A stretch of DNA of 5,000 nucleotides from Chitinophaga sp. LS1. GTDB taxonomy: Bacteria > Bacteroidota > Bacteroidia > Chitinophagales > Chitinophagaceae. The notes beneath the pieces are model-generated. The model had not been told where the DNA came from and did not search any database. It was given only the letters and a program-made list of their open reading frames with translations. The stretch is from the NCBI RefSeq assembly GCF_034274695.1, contig NZ_CP128362.1, positions 2,770,001 through 2,775,000 on the forward strand, written 5' to 3'. The position numbers were made by a program, and so were the translations under genes. This document shows, piece after piece, positions 1 through 5,000 of the stretch (position 1 is the stretch's first letter; every line of letters starts with the position of its first letter).

Positions 1-1344
<1,344 letters not shown>

Positions 1345-1425
1345 TTTATTTATATTGTATTATAACTTTCCCAATATGCAACTTATTGCGTTACCGTAAT
1401 GGTAACAAAAAGATCTTCAAGATCT
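1345..1425 (+). other. 23S-5S internal transcribed spacer (upstream copy)
   Basis: This short AT-rich spacer contains no tRNA. It carries the 3' arm of the 23S processing stalk (1356-1378). A hairpin follows at 1391-1405, with TTACC pairing to GGTAA and an inner G1396.U1400 wobble. Next to the 5S start lies a palindromic direct repeat, AAGATCTT-C-AAGATCTT (1410-1426). It differs from the downstream copy by G1396 versus A4936 and by one extra A in the run ending near 1411. Confidence 0.85.

Positions 1426-1426
<1 letters not shown>
1410..1426 (+). repeat. Palindromic direct repeat abutting the 5S 5' end
   Basis: AAGATCTT occurs twice, separated by one C. Each half is itself an 8-bp palindrome, so in RNA the segment can fold as AAGATC (1410-1415) with GATCTT (1421-1426) around a five-base loop. 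Its last base touches the predicted first base of 5S rRNA. A role in 5S 5'-end maturation is inference from position only. The same element is found at 4949-4965. Confidence 0.6.
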
Positions 1427-1536
<110 letters not shown>

Positions 1537-1543
1537 TTTATTG

Positions 1544-1576
1544 AAAAAGCCTCTGAATTTATTCAGAGGCTTTTTT
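1544..1576 (+). terminator. Intrinsic terminator of the upstream 23S-5S unit
   Basis: A perfect stem, GCCTCTGAAT (1549-1558) with ATTCAGAGGC (1561-1570), is followed by a run of six T (1571-1576) and preceded by a run of A that can extend the stem. The central pairs must open to leave a usable loop. It begins seven bases after the 5S end, so it should end transcription of the first unit before the P1/P2 promoters. The A run on the other side means it could also work in the reverse direction, but no gene on the minus strand is visible here. Confidence 0.93.
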
Positions 1577-1608
1577 ATCCCTTCCTGGGAAATCACACCA
1601 CATATCTC

Positions 1609-1624
1609 TACCGCTACTACGGTA
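1609..1624. repeat. Small inverted repeat upstream of P1
   Basis: TACCG (1609-1613) and CGGTA (1620-1624) are inverted around six bases and lie about 20 bases upstream of the P1 -33 element. It could be an operator half-site pair or chance; only the symmetry is seen. Confidence 0.3.
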
Positions 1625-1642
1625 AAAAAAGTCTGATAATTT

Positions 1643-1674
1643 TTTGTTGATAGAAAGTAAAGATTGTATCTTTG
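1643..1674 (+). promoter_or_regulatory. Promoter P1, Bacteroidota type
   Basis: A -7 box TATCTTTG (1667-1674) fits the Bacteroidota consensus TAnnTTTG. A TTTG at 1643-1646 lies 20 bases upstream, and an alternative TTG at 1647-1649 lies 17 bases upstream; both spacings are acceptable. The flank at 1624-1645 is A/T-rich. The transcript would start near 1680, just at the hairpin 1681-1696. P1 is the distal of two promoters that read toward the second 23S. Confidence 0.75.
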
Positions 1675-1680
1675 CCATCC

Positions 1681-1696
1681 GCTCGAAAAAACGAGC
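1681..1696 (+). other. 5' hairpin of the P1 transcript
   Basis: GCTCG (1681-1685) pairs with CGAGC (1692-1696) around a loop of six A. It falls where a P1 transcript should begin, so it may cap and stabilise the RNA's 5' end. P2 has a hairpin in the equivalent place. The function is inferred. Confidence 0.5.
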
Positions 1697-1793
1697 AATA
1701 ATGTTCTTTGTTCATACAGGTTTTTATCGAAGTCGCTCTTCAATTATTCAGGGTCACACCGAAATAAAAAAAGAGGAAAAACTTCTAAAAAGA

Positions 1794-1824
1794 TTTGGCG
1801 AAAATGAAATTTTCACTACCTTTG
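1794..1824 (+). promoter_or_regulatory. Promoter P2, Bacteroidota type
   Basis: TTTG at 1794-1797 and TACCTTTG at 1817-1824 are separated by 19 bases, a full match to the Bacteroidota consensus in both boxes. An A-rich tract at 1761-1791 lies directly upstream and could act as an UP-like element. The spacer between the boxes contains an inverted repeat, GAAAAT (1800-1805) with ATTTTC (1809-1814). Transcription should start near 1831, about 175 bases upstream of the mature 23S. This is the best promoter in the window. Confidence 0.82.
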
Positions 1825-1825
1825 C

Positions 1826-1853
1826 AACCCCAACGCAAACGATGCGAAATGGG
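1826..1853 (+). other. 5' hairpin of the P2 transcript
   Basis: CGCA (1834-1837) pairs with TGCG (1843-1846). An outer CCC (1829-1831) can pair with GGG (1851-1853) across small internal loops. Its position near the expected P2 start mirrors the hairpin after P1. Confidence 0.4.
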
Positions 1854-1882
1854 AAGTTCTTAAAAAGGTAATGATAAGCTGA

Positions 1883-1927
1883 GATGTAGTAACCGCAAGG
1901 GTTCACACGGATCGGATCCGAAACATC
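1883..1927 (+). other. Structured leader element, possible three-way junction
   Basis: An outer stem GATGT (1883-1887) with ACATC (1923-1927) encloses two hairpins. The first is AACC (1891-1894) with GGTT (1900-1903). The second comes from the inverted repeat CGGATC-G-GATCCG (1908-1920), which can fold as a five-pair stem with a three-base loop. It lies between P2 and boxA in the untranslated leader. I do not recognise it as a known riboswitch. A role in antitermination-complex loading or leader processing is possible, but only the pairing is seen. Confidence 0.5.
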
Positions 1928-1950
1928 AACAAGTCTTAGAAATAAGATAA

Positions 1951-1962
1951 GCTCTTTGACAT
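1951..1962 (+). promoter_or_regulatory. boxA-like antitermination motif
   Basis: GCTCTTTGACAT closely resembles the rRNA boxA (E. coli type TGCTCTTTAACA), the RNA site bound by NusB-NusE in rRNA antitermination. It sits about 45 bases before the mature 23S, the usual place in a 16S-23S spacer, and its end overlaps the start of the 23S processing stalk. Its presence suggests that this 16S-less transcript is still antiterminated. Confidence 0.75.
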
Positions 1963-1987
1963 ATTGGGAAAATAAAGTTGTAATACA
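1960..1987 (+). other. 23S processing stalk, 5' arm
   Basis: Bases 1960-1971 (CATATTGGGAAA) pair perfectly over 12 positions with 4907-4918. Bases 1977-1987 pair over 11 positions, with one G.U, with 4896-4906. A five-base bulge (1972-1976) lies only on this side. Long stems bracketing 23S are normally the RNase III substrate in pre-23S maturation. An alternative inner pairing of ATACAAT (1990-1996) with ATTGTAT (4894-4900) competes with part of it. Confidence 0.85.
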
Positions 1988-2005
1988 GTATACAATTTGA
2001 AGATA

Positions 2006-4884
<2,879 letters not shown>

Positions 4885-4964
4885 TTTATTTATATTGTAT
4901 TATAACTTTCCCAATATGCAACTTATTGCGTTACCATAATGGTAACAAAAGATCTTCAAGATCT
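4885..4964 (+). other. 23S-5S internal transcribed spacer (downstream copy)
   Basis: It has the same layout as the upstream spacer: the 3' arm of the processing stalk (4896-4918), a hairpin TTACCA (4931-4936) with TGGTAA (4940-4945), and the AAGATCTT direct repeat against the 5S start. Here the hairpin's inner pair is A-U rather than G.U. No tRNA is present. Confidence 0.85.
4896..4918 (+). other. 23S processing stalk, 3' arm
   Basis: TGTATTATAAC (4896-4906) and TTTCCCAATATG (4907-4918) pair with 1977-1987 and 1960-1971 across the complete 23S, for 23 pairs in total with one G.U. The identical 3' arm at 1356-1378 after the upstream 23S implies that the upstream copy also has, outside the window, the same 5' flank. 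Confidence 0.85.
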
Positions 4965-5000
4965 TATGGTGGTTTTGCCAAGGGTGTTCACCTCTTCCCA
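4965..5000 (+). rRNA. rrf: 5S ribosomal RNA, 5' portion (downstream copy)
   Basis: The first 36 nt of a 5S rRNA, identical to 1426-1461, are cut by the window edge. The start is set by analogy with helix I of the complete 5S. It shows that the second 23S, like the first, is followed by its own 5S. Confidence 0.93.

Larger units (their letters stand above)
1577..2005 (+). other. Inter-unit spacer: promoters and 23S leader, no 16S or tRNA
   Basis: This stretch of about 430 bases separates the first unit's terminator from the second 23S. It has no convincing protein gene, no 16S segment and no tRNA cloverleaf. It holds, in order, a small inverted repeat (1609-1624), promoter P1 with a following hairpin, an A-rich tract (1761-1791), promoter P2 with a following hairpin, a structured leader element (1883-1927), a boxA-like motif and the 5' arm of the 23S processing stalk. 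The layout is that of an rRNA operon control region joined directly to 23S. Confidence 0.85.

Noticed and set aside
1644..1871. Open frame of 75 codons on the plus strand across the promoter region
   Set aside because: It starts at a TTG within the P1 -33 region, has no ribosome-binding site, runs through both promoters and looks like chance translation of AT-rich DNA.
1891..1927. Possible 16S or tRNA remnant in the leader (TAACCGCAAGG, GGTTCACAC)
   Set aside because: The matches are only about ten bases, the surrounding conserved 16S 3'-end sequence is missing, and no cloverleaf can be drawn.

Overview
The whole window is ribosomal DNA read on the plus strand; I see no credible protein-coding gene. 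It holds two 23S-5S units in tandem: the 3' part of one 23S rRNA gene (1-1344) with its complete 5S (1426-1536) and terminator, a spacer of about 430 bases, then a full-length 23S (2006-4884) and the first 36 bases of its 5S (4965-5000). The repeat period is 3540 bp. Bases 1-1461 match 3541-5000 with only three differences.

The organism is most likely a member of the Bacteroidota. The spacer has two promoters that fit the TTTG / TAnnTTTG consensus of that phylum, and the 23S and 5S sequences read to me as Bacteroidota. The order is uncertain; a Sphingobacteriales- or Cytophagales-like lineage is only an impression.

In the usual bacterial order (16S, tRNA-Ile/tRNA-Ala, 23S, 5S), a 16S gene and tRNAs should precede the second 23S. 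Neither is present. The first unit ends in a strong intrinsic terminator. The spacer then supplies tandem promoters P1 and P2, each followed by a short hairpin near the predicted transcript start, a structured leader element (1883-1927), a boxA-like antitermination motif (1951-1962) and the 5' arm of a long processing stalk. The 3' arm of that stalk lies just after the 23S. The second 23S-5S unit therefore looks independently transcribed, antiterminated and processed without a 16S gene.

The 23S-5S spacers (1345-1425 and 4885-4964) hold the 3' stalk arm, a small hairpin and a palindromic direct repeat next to the 5S start. The differences between copies are structurally mild: a GNRA-to-GNRA tetraloop change, a G.U-to-A-U change in a spacer hairpin, and one A in an A run. 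This favours two real paralogues, but a misassembly of a multi-copy rRNA locus cannot be excluded from sequence alone.
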